In this document: piece by piece, positions 34,435-44,002 of the stretch
How positions within the stretch are numbered: the stretch's first letter is position 1
How the letters are laid out: every line of letters begins with the position of its first letter
From: Burkholderia sp. Leaf177
Lineage (GTDB): Bacteria > Pseudomonadota > Gammaproteobacteria > Burkholderiales > Burkholderiaceae
Assembly (NCBI RefSeq): GCF_001424345.1
Contig: NZ_LMPF01000012.1
Coordinates: forward strand, 427,769-491,768
Direction of reading: 5' to 3'
DNA length: 64,000 nucleotides
Position numbers and translations under genes: made by a program
The notes under the pieces: generated by a model
The model's database searches: none
Seen by the model: the letters and a program-made list of their open reading frames with translations, nothing else
What the model was told of the DNA's origin: nothing

Positions 34435-36090
34435 ATGAAACCCATTATCGAAGCGAGCGGCAAACGATGGCCAATAGCGGTTGCGGCAGCATTTCTGCTC
34501 GCGTCGTGCGGCGGCTCTGATCATGACAGCACATCTGTCCCGGATGCGATCGTGCAGGTCATGCAGAAGCCCGCGTACAAGGGCGCGACCTGGGCGATGC
34601 AGGTCGTCGATGTCGATACTGGCCACGTCATCTACGATCTCAATTCCGGCTCGCAGATGTTCATCGCTTCGGTTCGCAAGGTGTTTTCCACGGGCAATGC
34701 GCTCAACATTCTCGGCGCGCAGCATACGCATGTGACTCCCGTGTACAAGCAAGGCACCGTCGACGCAAACGGCGCGCTCAACGGCAACCTGATCATGGTG
34801 GCGAGCGGCGACTTGACAATGGGCGGTCGCGCCAATCCGGATGGCACGATCGCGCTTACCGCATTCGATCACAACGAAGCCGATGGTCTCGGCAATGCGC
34901 TCCTGAGCGCGCCCGATCCGCTGGCGGGATTCAACGCCATCGCGGCTCAAGTGGCCGCTGCGGGCATCAAGACGGTCAATGGCGACGTCGTGATCGACGA
35001 TCGTCTTTTCGATGCGTTCCAGTATCGCGATGAAACCGGCTTCAACGTCACGCCAATGATGGTCAATGACGATGTCGTCGACATCTCGTTCAGCCCGAGC
35101 GCGCAAGGTGCGCTTCTTCCGTTCACCTATCGGCCCATGTCTGCGGCGTTCTCCGTGCAGTCTACGCTGACAACGGGCGAGGCGACATCGGATTTCGCCG
35201 TCGATCTCAATCCCGAACCACCGGACGATGTACCCCTGTGCTTTGGCGCTCCGAATTGCGTGGGCGTAGTCAGCGGGACGGTGCCTGCGGGCGTCCCGCC
35301 TCCGCTGACCGGCGTTTATCCGCTCGTGCGCACGTTCCGTGTCAGCCGGCCGTCCACGTATGCGCGCACGGTCTTTATCGAGGCGCTGGCGCGTGCGGGC
35401 GTGAAGGTGACTGCCGCGCCGCTCGAGGCCAACCCGGTGGCGTTGCTGCCCGCGCAAGGCTCATATTCGAGCGCGCAGCAGGTGGCTGCGCTCACGTCAG
35501 CGCCCTACGCGCAGGACTTGCGGTTCGTGAACAAGGTCAGCTACAACATTGGTGCCGACGTGACCCTGTTGCTCTACGGACTCGCCAAGAACGGCTCGCG
35601 AACGATGGCCACTGCGCTCGCGACAGAACAGAGCGAACTGTCGTCGACGTTCAAGATAACGCCTGACCAGTATCACTTCGAGGACGGCAGCGGCGGCGGC
35701 GACACCACGGCGACCGCTACGGCTGTCATTGCGATGCTGCGCGGCATGCGCCTGATGCCCGACTATGCAACCTACGTAGACACGATGCCTTCGCTCGGCG
35801 TCGATGGATCGCTCACCACGGTCACGGACTTCGAGTCCGACCCAACACTGGCCGGCGCGAAAGGCCGCGTGTATGCGAAGACGGGTACGTATGTCGGCCT
35901 GAGCACGACGGCGCCGCCAACGCCGCTTCTCAAGGCGCAAGCGCTTGCTGGTTACATCGATGCGAAAAGTGGCCGTCGGATTGCCTTTTTCGTGACGATG
36001 AACAATGCCGTATTCGAAGGCTTTCCGACCGTCCTGAACGCCTTCCAGGATGAAGGCGAAATAGCGGCGCTGTTATGGAAGCTGCAATGA
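34435..36090 (+). CDS. dacB: PBP4-type D-alanyl-D-alanine carboxypeptidase/endopeptidase (S13)
   Basis: 551 residues from ATG 34435, with CAGGAG upstream. Lipobox LLASC (Cys25) predicts a lipoprotein. All S13 motifs are present: S79-V-R-K82 (FIASVRKVF), S369-Y-N371 (KVSYNIGAD) and K482-T-G484 (YAKTGTYVG), and the FEDGSG segment after the second motif is family-typical. Between the first two motifs there is the long inserted domain characteristic of PBP4. The lipid anchor and the S-Y-N rather than S-D-N motif are variations. It would cleave D-Ala-D-Ala or cross-bridges of peptidoglycan in the periplasm. Confidence 0.9.
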   Translation: MKPIIEASGKRWPIAVAAAFLLASCGGSDHDSTSVPDAIVQVMQKPAYKGATWAMQVVDVDTGHVIYDLNSGSQMFIASVRKVFSTGNALNILGAQHTHVTPVYKQGTVDANGALNGNLIMVASGDLTMGGRANPDGTIALTAFDHNEADGLGNALLSAPDPLAGFNAIAAQVAAAGIKTVNGDVVIDDRLFDAFQYRDETGFNVTPMMVNDDVVDISFSPSAQGALLPFTYRPMSAAFSVQSTLTTGEATSDFAVDLNPEPPDDVPLCFGAPNCVGVVSGTVPAGVPPPLTGVYPLVRTFRVSRPSTYARTVFIEALARAGVKVTAAPLEANPVALLPAQGSYSSAQQVAALTSAPYAQDLRFVNKVSYNIGADVTLLLYGLAKNGSRTMATALATEQSELSSTFKITPDQYHFEDGSGGGDTTATATAVIAMLRGMRLMPDYATYVDTMPSLGVDGSLTTVTDFESDPTLAGAKGRVYAKTGTYVGLSTTAPPTPLLKAQALAGYIDAKSGRRIAFFVTMNNAVFEGFPTVLNAFQDEGEIAALLWKLQ

Positions 36091-36371
36091 CGCTGCGGCT
36101 TTGGACTTTATTGCCCGTTGTCCTTGCAGTGATCGCTTAATGCGTGCTTGTCGCACGTTGCGGGAGCGACGGCGACAGCACGACTGAAGCGCTTCGCGCA
36201 GGTCATGAATTAGGCCGGCTCGACTGGCGGCCCCGCACTAGCGCATGACAATGCAGGGCATATCACAGACGGCTGCGGCGACAGAGGATCTGAATGCGGC
36301 GCCGCTTTCCTGCGCCGCCACGCAGTACCCGAAAAGGAACACCAACGCCTTCTGACTCAGGCGTCCGAACC

Positions 36372-36743
36372 TCATCGCGAGAGATAGAAGTCCAACGGAA
36401 TAAGCTCGACGGCCCATCCGCCTTTTTCGCCCAGCGTGGCAGCCGGGTGCATCGACGCGATGCGCAACGCCTCGTCAAGGCTGTCCGCCTCGATGATGAA
36501 CAGGCCGCCTACGACTTCCTTCGATTCGGTGTAAGGCCCATCGGTAATGCGTGTCTTTCCAGTGCGTGGACGAAGCGTCCTCCACTTGTCCAGATCGCCG
36601 AGGGAGGCGGAAATCAGAACCTTGCCGGTGGCGCGCATCTTCTCGTCCAGTGCCGGGCACTGGCTCACCAATTCCTTGATTTCGTCTGGCGCCATCGCGG
36701 CGAATTGTTCGGGGGAGAAGTAAGCCAGGCCAAGGTATTTCAT
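36372..36743 (-). CDS. YciI-like (YCII-related) protein
   Basis: 123 residues from ATG 36743, with GGAG five bases upstream. MKYLGLAYFSPEQFAAM at the start, then ATGKVLISASLGDLD, ITDGPYTESKEVVGGLFII and HPAATLGEKGGWAVELIPL are the typical YCII/PhnB-neighbour DGPF-type pattern, a ferredoxin-like fold. Relatives often sit beside ECF sigma factors, but none is seen here. Function unknown; a small cytoplasmic protein. Confidence 0.85.
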   Translation of the reverse strand: MKYLGLAYFSPEQFAAMAPDEIKELVSQCPALDEKMRATGKVLISASLGDLDKWRTLRPRTGKTRITDGPYTESKEVVGGLFIIEADSLDEALRIASMHPAATLGEKGGWAVELIPLDFYLSR

Positions 36744-36870
36744 GGGAACTCCGTTGAATGGGGTTCACTAACGACGAATACGATGATCGGAAATCGACAA
36801 TGCTCCCCTACATAATTTTTCGAGGACACAGACCGATGAGTCCGCTCGACCCGCGATGGGAAACGATCAT

Positions 36871-38331
36871 CTATTCCGCGCGCGTCACCGGCGGCGGGGT
36901 CCACGATCCGTCGAGAATCGCAGGCTTGGGCCAGTATGCGCGGATGTAAAGCGAGAACGCCTCCTTCGGCGCAGGGACCCAATTCGTCTCCTTATCCGCG
37001 CCAGGCGAATCATTCTGGAAATAAAGAGTGAGCGAGCCGTCCGGGTTGTATTTAAGCGTTCTGCTTTTGGTGCCAAGCGAGAAGCGATTCAGTCGGTTCG
37101 CCTCGAAGAGATGCGCGCTGTTGTAAAGCGTCAATGACCAGAACCCGTTGACCGGAGGAAGCTGCCCTTTGGGGAACGTCACGGTATAGCGATTCGCGCC
37201 GCTCAGGCGCTGACCGCTAGAGTCAAAGTCCGTATAAATGTAGCGCGTTTCCTCGGGCGCGTTATCGTACATATTCGACTTGGCGGTGGCTGTCCGCGAA
37301 AGATAGTCCGTTCCCCAACGCGCGCCATTCGTGGGGGACGTCCATCCTTGACCCGCCGGTCGACCATTGTTGTGGAATTCGAAAAGCGGCGTGATGACCT
37401 CGGTCTCTGTAGCAGCGGCTGCCTGGATCAGGGCCGCCTTCAACTGCGGATCTTTCGACGACGCCGACAGTACCGAATCGATCATGCCGTATAGCGCTTC
37501 TTCACCCGGCAGTGGCGGGATCATTTTCATCACAGCCGGCAATTCATCGAAGAATTTTTCGGGAAGGACCCACTTGACCTCGCCCGCGCCGCCCGCATCG
37601 GGCGAGGGAAAGGACGGCGTGTCCTTCCAGTTCTTGGTCTGCATTTTTCCGGTGTACTGACTCAGCGGATACACCATGATCTGCTTCAGCAACGGCTGGA
37701 TCGCAGCCTTGTCCTCAGGTGTATCGTCCTGAAACACTCTTGGGAACACAGCGACAAGATCGGTCGGCGACCGGTAGACCGCGTTGATGCCAGCGGGCTT
37801 CGCGCCTTTCCAATGCGGGCCGACCAGCAGATAGAAGCCCGGTTTGGTGTGATGCTGTTTTCCAATACTGGCGAATGAATCAGTCCGTGCATCCGTCATT
37901 TGATAGGTGTAGAAGCGTCCACCGAAATCCGGCACCTGAACTACAACCGGCGTGACATCGAGCCGCATGAATCCAGCACCGTAGACCGTGTCCTGATTGG
38001 GACAGGTCACAAAGTTTTCCGCTGAGTCGATGTAGTCCGTCAGCATCGAGATCTGATTGGGCGGCGAAGCCGGGACAACACCGCCAATCCTTCCTGGCTC
38101 GGGCAAATCTTTTGTGCCGAGCGACCGGTTAAGGTTATTGACGAGGGGCCAACCCCAGATATAAGCGACGCGCCCTACAGCGGCCACGTAGTCCTTCGTC
38201 ATCACCGTTTCCGGTGGTGTGCCCGGCACTTCGGACGCCAGCCGGGCCGTTGGAACCTGTTGCGCCTGAACGGTCGGACTGCCCGTGAATGCGAGGACTA
38301 TCGCCACGGCGATGCGGCCACGTTTCAGCAT
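36871..38331 (-). CDS. DUF1254/DUF1214 exported protein, copy A
   Basis: 486 residues from ATG 38331, chosen because AAGGA lies 8 bp upstream; in-frame ATGs at 38340 and 38373 are less supported. The signal peptide MLKRGRIAVAIVLAFTG ends near VQAQQ. The N-terminal DUF1254 part has VAYIWGWPLVNNLNRS and NQDTVYGAGFMRLDVTPVV; the C-terminal DUF1214 part has YTVTFPKGQLPPVNGFWSLT and LYFQNDSPG. The two-domain architecture is common, periplasmic and functionally undefined. The gene lies 45 bp after a second protein of the same type, so they are probably co-transcribed. Confidence 0.9.
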   Translation of the reverse strand: MLKRGRIAVAIVLAFTGSPTVQAQQVPTARLASEVPGTPPETVMTKDYVAAVGRVAYIWGWPLVNNLNRSLGTKDLPEPGRIGGVVPASPPNQISMLTDYIDSAENFVTCPNQDTVYGAGFMRLDVTPVVVQVPDFGGRFYTYQMTDARTDSFASIGKQHHTKPGFYLLVGPHWKGAKPAGINAVYRSPTDLVAVFPRVFQDDTPEDKAAIQPLLKQIMVYPLSQYTGKMQTKNWKDTPSFPSPDAGGAGEVKWVLPEKFFDELPAVMKMIPPLPGEEALYGMIDSVLSASSKDPQLKAALIQAAAATETEVITPLFEFHNNGRPAGQGWTSPTNGARWGTDYLSRTATAKSNMYDNAPEETRYIYTDFDSSGQRLSGANRYTVTFPKGQLPPVNGFWSLTLYNSAHLFEANRLNRFSLGTKSRTLKYNPDGSLTLYFQNDSPGADKETNWVPAPKEAFSLYIRAYWPKPAILDGSWTPPPVTRAE

Positions 38332-38376
38332 GGTGTTCATCCTTTCGATAGCAATCCGAAATACATCGGTCATCGA

Positions 38377-39810
38377 TCAATCGGCTTCGATATCCGGCAG
38401 CTTCCATGTCTTGTCGAAGAATGGCTTTTCGGGACCGTAGAGACGGAAGAGCACTTCGAATCGACTACCCGGTCTCGTCGGGATCCAGTTACTTTCCTTA
38501 CCGGCCGGGGCGGCCTGCGCGAAAAAGATATCTACCGAACCATCCGAGTTTTCCTGAAGCGCCGGTGTATTGGACGAGCGGCTCGACCATCGCGAATTGC
38601 GGATCAGCGTATGCGTGACGCCGTCATAGACGGTGGCGGACCAATACAGCTTTACTGGAGCATTCGCCGGCACGTTCAATCGATAATTCTTCTGTCCGTC
38701 GAGTCGCTTGCCGTCCTTGTCGTTGATCGTCATCAGGTAGAACTGGCCAGTGCCAATCTGCTTTGCACTGAAGTAGGCCATCGAATAGGTCACCGCGCGC
38801 GCGTCGATTGGATAACTGTCAGGTTTGGCGAAGAAATTCGGCATTCCTTCGGCGACTTCCGGTGAGGCAGGCAACGCCCAATGCGTGCCTTCATTAAACG
38901 GTGGAACGAACACCTTCTCGTATTGCACACTGAGCGACGCCTGCGCTTCTCGCGCGGCAGAGTCGAAAATTTTCCGGAGCTTCGCATCGGGCGCAAACGG
39001 CTTGCCTTGCTCGATGCCAATGGAGCTCAGCATGCCAATCATGACCTTGTCGCGTGTCAGCCACGGCTCCGCCTGCACAAAGCGGTCGAGGGCCTCGAAA
39101 AAGCGCATGTCGTAGGGAATGGCGGCATCGAACATCTGGCCGTAGGCATCAGTGAAAATAGTCTGGCCTGCACTACCGTTTGCGCTGTTTAGCGGATAAA
39201 ACCTGATCCGCCTTCCGTACTCGACCGCTTTGGCGATGTCGGCATCACTACCGGATTTGAGATTGGATCGCAGGATTGCATAACCTCGATACGTGTCCGA
39301 TTTGACCGGCGTGTAACCTTCCGGAACCGCATCCTTGAAGTCGGGTGGCAGGATTAGATACTTGCCACCGCTCCCCTTATCCGCGCCCGCCGGGCCAACG
39401 TCTTCGAGCGCGTTTTGCCAGCTGTCGTCGATGCTTCCGGTGATCGACCCATCTTCTGCCGGCGGGATCTCAAGCACCATAGGGCCGTTGCGCACGTCGT
39501 AAAACGGCATGAAGTAGATGGTGTCCGGATTCGGCGTGAGCGTTTGATTTTTCCAGTCCAGTGGCCTGGACCAGTACGCAACCTGGTTGGACGTGCCATT
39601 CAGTTTCTGGAACGCCTGAAGCATCAGCTCGAAGTTGACGGCAGGCATGCCCCAGAACACTGCCTCGATGGCGCGGCGTTCAACGGTGCGTTCCGCAAGG
39701 TCGGCCGGCGACCATTTGCTTGTTGGCGGTGAAGCCGATGCGATCTGGACTAGCGCCATCGACGCCAGCAATAGCAAGGCACCGAGCATCGCATTTCCGG
39801 GTTTATTCAC
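38377..39810 (-). CDS. DUF1254/DUF1214 exported protein, copy B
   Basis: 477 residues from GTG 39810, with GGGAG upstream; the frame stays open further upstream without a ribosome binding site. The signal peptide (MNKPGNAMLGALLLLASMAL) is cleaved near ASA-SP. The DUF1254 part has AIEAVFWGMPAVNFELML and NPDTIYFMPFYDV; the DUF1214 part has NYRLNVPANAPVKLYWSATV and IFFAQAAPAG. The sequence is only distantly related to copy A, so this is an old duplication or two fused lineages. First gene of a two-gene leftward unit. Confidence 0.9.
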   Translation of the reverse strand: MNKPGNAMLGALLLLASMALVQIASASPPTSKWSPADLAERTVERRAIEAVFWGMPAVNFELMLQAFQKLNGTSNQVAYWSRPLDWKNQTLTPNPDTIYFMPFYDVRNGPMVLEIPPAEDGSITGSIDDSWQNALEDVGPAGADKGSGGKYLILPPDFKDAVPEGYTPVKSDTYRGYAILRSNLKSGSDADIAKAVEYGRRIRFYPLNSANGSAGQTIFTDAYGQMFDAAIPYDMRFFEALDRFVQAEPWLTRDKVMIGMLSSIGIEQGKPFAPDAKLRKIFDSAAREAQASLSVQYEKVFVPPFNEGTHWALPASPEVAEGMPNFFAKPDSYPIDARAVTYSMAYFSAKQIGTGQFYLMTINDKDGKRLDGQKNYRLNVPANAPVKLYWSATVYDGVTHTLIRNSRWSSRSSNTPALQENSDGSVDIFFAQAAPAGKESNWIPTRPGSRFEVLFRLYGPEKPFFDKTWKLPDIEAD

Positions 39811-40317
39811 CGCGCACTCCCACGAAGGCTTTTGGGAAACTGCACCTCCTGAGCAGGTGCGATGTCCGACCAATACCAGATTTTTTAGCGTCCGGCACCG
39901 ATTTGCGCCATTCGATCGCGGGATGCATTGGGCTCAAGCTATATGGACATTTAGATGTCGCAGCTTTAATTGAAGGCATCGATGACCGTTGCATGTGGAA
40001 GCGGTCGTGGGTCTGGCTAAAGCACTATTGGATGCACCGGTCGATCGCGGGCAGTCAGGGTTGCCGCCGCACTCGATAAAAGCAGAAAAAATCAACTAAC
40101 GGTCTGGCCGAACGACTTCTTTATCACGCGCCGGTGAATGGTCAGCAATTTATGATTCGTCTTCAAAGCGCTTGCAATCCGATCGGACCAAATAAAAAGA
40201 GAGCATACGTAGATAGGGCTTGCACTTTTAATCGTTAATTCCGACCTGCCTAGTTGAACTAGCATAAAGGCAATCCAGCAATTTCGGCATAACGGCTGCG
40301 TTACGACATGCTTTCTC
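39811..40317. other. 507-bp intergenic region
   Basis: Lies upstream of the DUF1254 pair and downstream of the AraC-type gene. Open frames inside it lack ribosome binding sites and recognisable domains. It contains the palindrome CTAGTT-G-AACTAG at 40250-40262. The DUF1254 promoter is presumably here. Confidence 0.5.
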
Positions 40318-41391
40318 TCAAGACAAACGCTCTTCCAGCGAAGCCCTCAGCTTGCCGGGCGTCACGCCATAGATCTCCTTGAAGCCGCGAATGAAATGCG
40401 CGGCATCGGCGAAGCCACATTCGTATGCGATCACCGTAATGCGTTTTGCGGTATTGAGCAGCAACCAGCGCGCGTAGCGAAGACGCATCGTCCGATAAAA
40501 CTCCTTCGGCGACATCCCGGTTTCCGTCAGGAAGTTGCGCTCGAGTTGCCTGACACTCGTGCCGGCCATCTTCGCAATCACCGTAATGTTGAGCGGCGCC
40601 TCCAGGTTTTCTTCCATCAACACGATTGCATGGCGCACCAGCAAATCACCGACGGCAAGATAGCCCAAGGCCTTGCGGCGTTCCACGAACGACGTGCCGC
40701 CCAAACGGCTCACCGTCATTTGATGGACGACCTTGGACGCCCTGTCCGGGCCGCAGTGCAGGCTGATCAAACGCGTTGCTAGTTCAAGGACAGATACGCC
40801 GCCGGCGCACGTGATGCGGTTGCCATCGATCAAGTAATCTGAATTGGCGATGACCCGCATTTTTGGGAACATCGTTTTGTAGTCTTCAAGATGGAACGCA
40901 TGTACGCAAGCAACCCGGTCCTGCATCAAGCCAGCTTGGGCCAATACAAAACTCCCGGTACACATGCCGATCAACGGCACGCCGCTGGCATCTGCCGCGC
41001 GTAAATAGTCCCAGTAGCGCCGCTCGACCTGGTCGAGTTTCGGCAGAAGGCCGCCGATCACGACCAGATAATCGAATTGACGAGGCGATCCGTCGACCGC
41101 CTGGACGGGCACTGCCACCCCGCAACTTGCCTCCACGGTTGTATCGGACATGCCGAGCAGCGTCCATGTGCAACGTAAAGGCCTGCTTTGATCGCCGAGA
41201 TCCGCGGCATGGCGCAATGCGTCGCAGAAACCGGCCAGCGAGAGCAATGGAAAGCTCGGCCAGAGCAGAAATCCGATGTTGAGCTCGGCACCCGCCCGGG
41301 AAGGACCGCTTTCGCGTTTTAAGCCGGCGCGATCGAGCCGGTCAACCAGTTTCCGGCCATCGGACGGTGTGTTTTCTGTATCCATGACCAT
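40318..41391 (-). CDS. GlxA-family AraC-type regulator (DJ-1/PfpI + HTH)
   Basis: 357 residues from ATG 41391, with AAGGG upstream; ATG 41385 is also possible. The N-terminal half (~35-205) is a class-I-glutamine-amidotransferase-like (DJ-1/PfpI) domain with VVIGGLLPKL and LIGMCTGSFVLAQAG. The C-terminal ~100 residues are AraC HTH repeats (APLNITVIAKMAGTSVRQLE, then ECGFADAAHFIRGFKEIYG). GbdR/ArgR-like members of this family control amino-acid and betaine catabolism. It is divergent from the binding protein/D-amino-acid dehydrogenase/asparaginase genes, which it probably activates. Confidence 0.9.
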   Translation of the reverse strand: MVMDTENTPSDGRKLVDRLDRAGLKRESGPSRAGAELNIGFLLWPSFPLLSLAGFCDALRHAADLGDQSRPLRCTWTLLGMSDTTVEASCGVAVPVQAVDGSPRQFDYLVVIGGLLPKLDQVERRYWDYLRAADASGVPLIGMCTGSFVLAQAGLMQDRVACVHAFHLEDYKTMFPKMRVIANSDYLIDGNRITCAGGVSVLELATRLISLHCGPDRASKVVHQMTVSRLGGTSFVERRKALGYLAVGDLLVRHAIVLMEENLEAPLNITVIAKMAGTSVRQLERNFLTETGMSPKEFYRTMRLRYARWLLLNTAKRITVIAYECGFADAAHFIRGFKEIYGVTPGKLRASLEERLS

Positions 41392-41594
41392 TTCTAAAGC
41401 CCTTGATAAACCCGAGTATAGAAGCCGGTGACGAGGTCCGCCGGACATGTCGCGTTTCTTCTATTTTTTTTCGGTTTGGTGCAATGCCAGTGATTTTATC
41501 GACCCTAAAGTCGGTCCTGTCGAACGTGCCCGTTGATTTTCAATCGAGCGCCGGTGCGACACCTTCAGCCAAGCAACAACACCAGGAGAGTCTC

Positions 41595-42740
41595 ATGTCG
41601 ACCAGAAGTCACGGCGGTCTTTGCGCCCAAATCGGAGTAAGCCTGATCGTGCTCGGCTCCTCCAGTGCGTTTGCAGACGATGTTGTAAAAATTGGACATG
41701 CCGCGCCGTTGACCGGTGCAAATGCCGAATGGGGAAAGGACACGGAGAACGGCGCGAGGCTCGCCATTGAGGAGATCAACGCAAAAGGCCTTGTGATCGG
41801 TGGCCGGAAAGTGATGCTCGAACTGGATGCGCAGGACGATGCGTCGGACCCGCGCCAGGGCACGCAGATCGCGCAGAAGCTAGTCGATGACAAGGTTGTC
41901 GCGGTAGTCGGGCATATGAATTCGGGAACCACGATCCCGGCTTCGAAAATTTATAGCGATGCAGGCGTCGTCGAGATATCGCCTTCCGCGACAAATCCTG
42001 TTTATACGCAGCAAGGATTTAAGACGGCTTATCGAGTGGTTGCAACCGATGCTCAGCAGGGCCCGGCTCTGGCCGATTACGCGAAGAAAACGCTCGGAGC
42101 CAGATCGGTCGCGATCGTGGACGATGCAACCGCGTATGGCCAGGGTCTTGCCAACGAGTTCGAAAAGCAAGCGAGGGCGCTTGGCCTGACGGTTCTCTCG
42201 CACGATGCAACCAACGACAAGGCGGTCGACTTCCGTTCAATCCTCACCAAGGTCAAAGGCGAACATCCAGACATCATCATGTATGGCGGAATGGACGCCA
42301 CGGGCGGCCCGTTCGCGAAGCAGGCACGCCAGCTTGCCATTGGCGCGCGCGTGCTGGGTGGCGACGGCTTGTGCGCCGACTCGCTCGCCAAACTCGCAGG
42401 CGAGGCCGCGGACAATGTCGTGTGTTCGATCGCTGGCATGCCGCTCGAAAAAATGCCGGACGGTCCCGCTTTCGAGCAACGCTACGAAGCGCGGTTTCAT
42501 CAGCATGTGCAACTCAACGCGCCGTTCGCTTACGACGCGGTGTACATCATTGTCGACGCGATGAAGCGCGCCCGCTCGACCAAAGCCGCGGACATTCTTG
42601 CTTCAATGCCTGGAGCAGATTTTGTAGGCGTGTTGGGACGCACTCAATTCGATGCGCACGGCGACCTGAAGCAGGGCGCAATCTCTTTGTACGATTACAA
42701 AAGCGGCAAGCAAACACTTCTCGCTGTCGTGAAGATGTAG
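41595..42740 (+). CDS. branched-chain-amino-acid-type (LivJ) binding protein, orphan
   Basis: 381 residues from ATG 41595, with CAGGAGAG upstream. Signal peptide cleaved near AFA-DD. VVKIGHAAPLTGANAEWGKD, AVVGHMNSGTTIPASKIY and SPSATNPVYT match the periplasmic-binding-protein family I (Leu/Ile/Val type). No permease or ATPase is nearby, so it must use a transport complex encoded elsewhere or act in sensing. Its neighbours (D-amino-acid dehydrogenase, asparaginase) suggest an amino acid or amide ligand. It starts ~200 bp from the divergent AraC regulator. Confidence 0.9.
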   Translation: MSTRSHGGLCAQIGVSLIVLGSSSAFADDVVKIGHAAPLTGANAEWGKDTENGARLAIEEINAKGLVIGGRKVMLELDAQDDASDPRQGTQIAQKLVDDKVVAVVGHMNSGTTIPASKIYSDAGVVEISPSATNPVYTQQGFKTAYRVVATDAQQGPALADYAKKTLGARSVAIVDDATAYGQGLANEFEKQARALGLTVLSHDATNDKAVDFRSILTKVKGEHPDIIMYGGMDATGGPFAKQARQLAIGARVLGGDGLCADSLAKLAGEAADNVVCSIAGMPLEKMPDGPAFEQRYEARFHQHVQLNAPFAYDAVYIIVDAMKRARSTKAADILASMPGADFVGVLGRTQFDAHGDLKQGAISLYDYKSGKQTLLAVVKM

Positions 42741-42745
42741 GCGTC

Positions 42746-44002
42746 ATGGAAATCACTGTGCTCGGCGCGGGCGTAATCGGCCTGACGACCGCTTATTATT
42801 TGAATGCGTCGGGTCATCGCGTAACGGTTGTCGATCGTCGTTCGCAAGTCGGCCAGGAAACGAGCTACGCAAACGGCGCGCAACTTTCCTACAGCTATGT
42901 TGCGCCGCTTGCCGGCCCGGGCGTCGTCTCGAAGATTCCGGGCTGGCTGTTGCGCGACGACTCGCCAATGCGGTTTCGTCCGTCTGCGGATCCCGCTTTA
43001 TGGCGATGGTGCCTGCAGTTTTTGAGGGCGTGCACGCGGCAGAAAAATCAGCGGTCGACGCGGCACTTACTGAAGCTCTCTTTCCTTAGCCGTTCACTGA
43101 TGCACAAGCTGGTCGTCGATGAGCCCACACTCGATTTCGACTACACACGTTCCGGAAAGCTGGTTTTGCATCGGGACGAGAAGGCGCTTGCATCAGCAGT
43201 GGATTTGCTCGAATTCCAGCGCACGCTTGGTTGCGAGCAACTGGCGCTCGACCGGGAAGCATGCGTGCGAACTGAGCCCGCGCTCGAATCGATTCGCCAT
43301 GAGATCGCCGGCGGCATTTACACCGCCAGCGAAGACACGGCAGATTGCTATCGGTTCTGCGTAGGACTCGAAAAGTTGTTGCGCAGGCGCGGCGTTGTCT
43401 TCGAGTTATCAGCCGACATCAGCGCGTTGAAGCCCGCACCCGGCGGGCGTGTGGAGGCGTGGGCCGGGTCGCGTCGCCTGCCCGGCGAACAAGTTGTCGT
43501 TGCGACGGGTTGCGCCAGTGCGAAGCTGTTGAAGTCCATTGGCATCGATGTTCCCGTATATCCGCTAAAAGGTTATAGCTTGACCGTTCCGATCAGGTCA
43601 GGTGATATCGCGCCGTGCATCAGCGTGACGGATTTTGCGCACAAAATTGTGTACGCGAGGTTAGGTGAGCGCCTGCGCGTGGCGGGAATGGCTGACATGA
43701 CGGGTTATTCAGACGCGCTCGATCATCGTCGGCTCGATGTGTTGCGCCTCGAATCGAAAGCAGCTTTCCCGATGGCCGGTGACTATTGCGCCGCTGATGA
43801 ATGGGCCGGATTGAGACCGGCAACTCCAAGCGGGATGCCGATTGTCGGTTCGACGCCATTCAATAATCTTTGGCTGAACGTCGGGCACGGTGCGCTCGGC
43901 TTCACCCTCGCGACGGGGTGCGCGCAGTTATTAAATGACCTGATTGCGCAACGACCCACGGCCATCGATTGCGCGATGTTCAAGCTTGGGGCACGCTCAT
44001 GA
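42746..44002 (+). CDS. DadA-like D-amino acid dehydrogenase
   Basis: 418 residues from ATG 42746, five bases after the binding protein stop. FAD motif VLGAGVIGLTTAYYLNASGH with VVDRRSQVGQETSYANGAQLS, and the C-terminal GLRPATPSGMPIVG and NVGHGALGFTLATGCA are classic DadA. It oxidises D-amino acids to 2-oxo acids at the membrane, passing electrons to quinone. The stop overlaps the start of the asparaginase gene (ATGA), indicating coupled translation. The operon probably degrades D-amino acids or amides; D-Asn/D-Asp is an attractive guess only. Confidence 0.9.
   Translation: MEITVLGAGVIGLTTAYYLNASGHRVTVVDRRSQVGQETSYANGAQLSYSYVAPLAGPGVVSKIPGWLLRDDSPMRFRPSADPALWRWCLQFLRACTRQKNQRSTRHLLKLSFLSRSLMHKLVVDEPTLDFDYTRSGKLVLHRDEKALASAVDLLEFQRTLGCEQLALDREACVRTEPALESIRHEIAGGIYTASEDTADCYRFCVGLEKLLRRRGVVFELSADISALKPAPGGRVEAWAGSRRLPGEQVVVATGCASAKLLKSIGIDVPVYPLKGYSLTVPIRSGDIAPCISVTDFAHKIVYARLGERLRVAGMADMTGYSDALDHRRLDVLRLESKAAFPMAGDYCAADEWAGLRPATPSGMPIVGSTPFNNLWLNVGHGALGFTLATGCAQLLNDLIAQRPTAIDCAMFKLGARS

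Noticed and set aside
39720..40079. Possible 119-residue protein on the plus strand
   Set aside because: Overlaps the exported DUF1254 gene on the opposite strand, lacks a ribosome binding site and any family motif.
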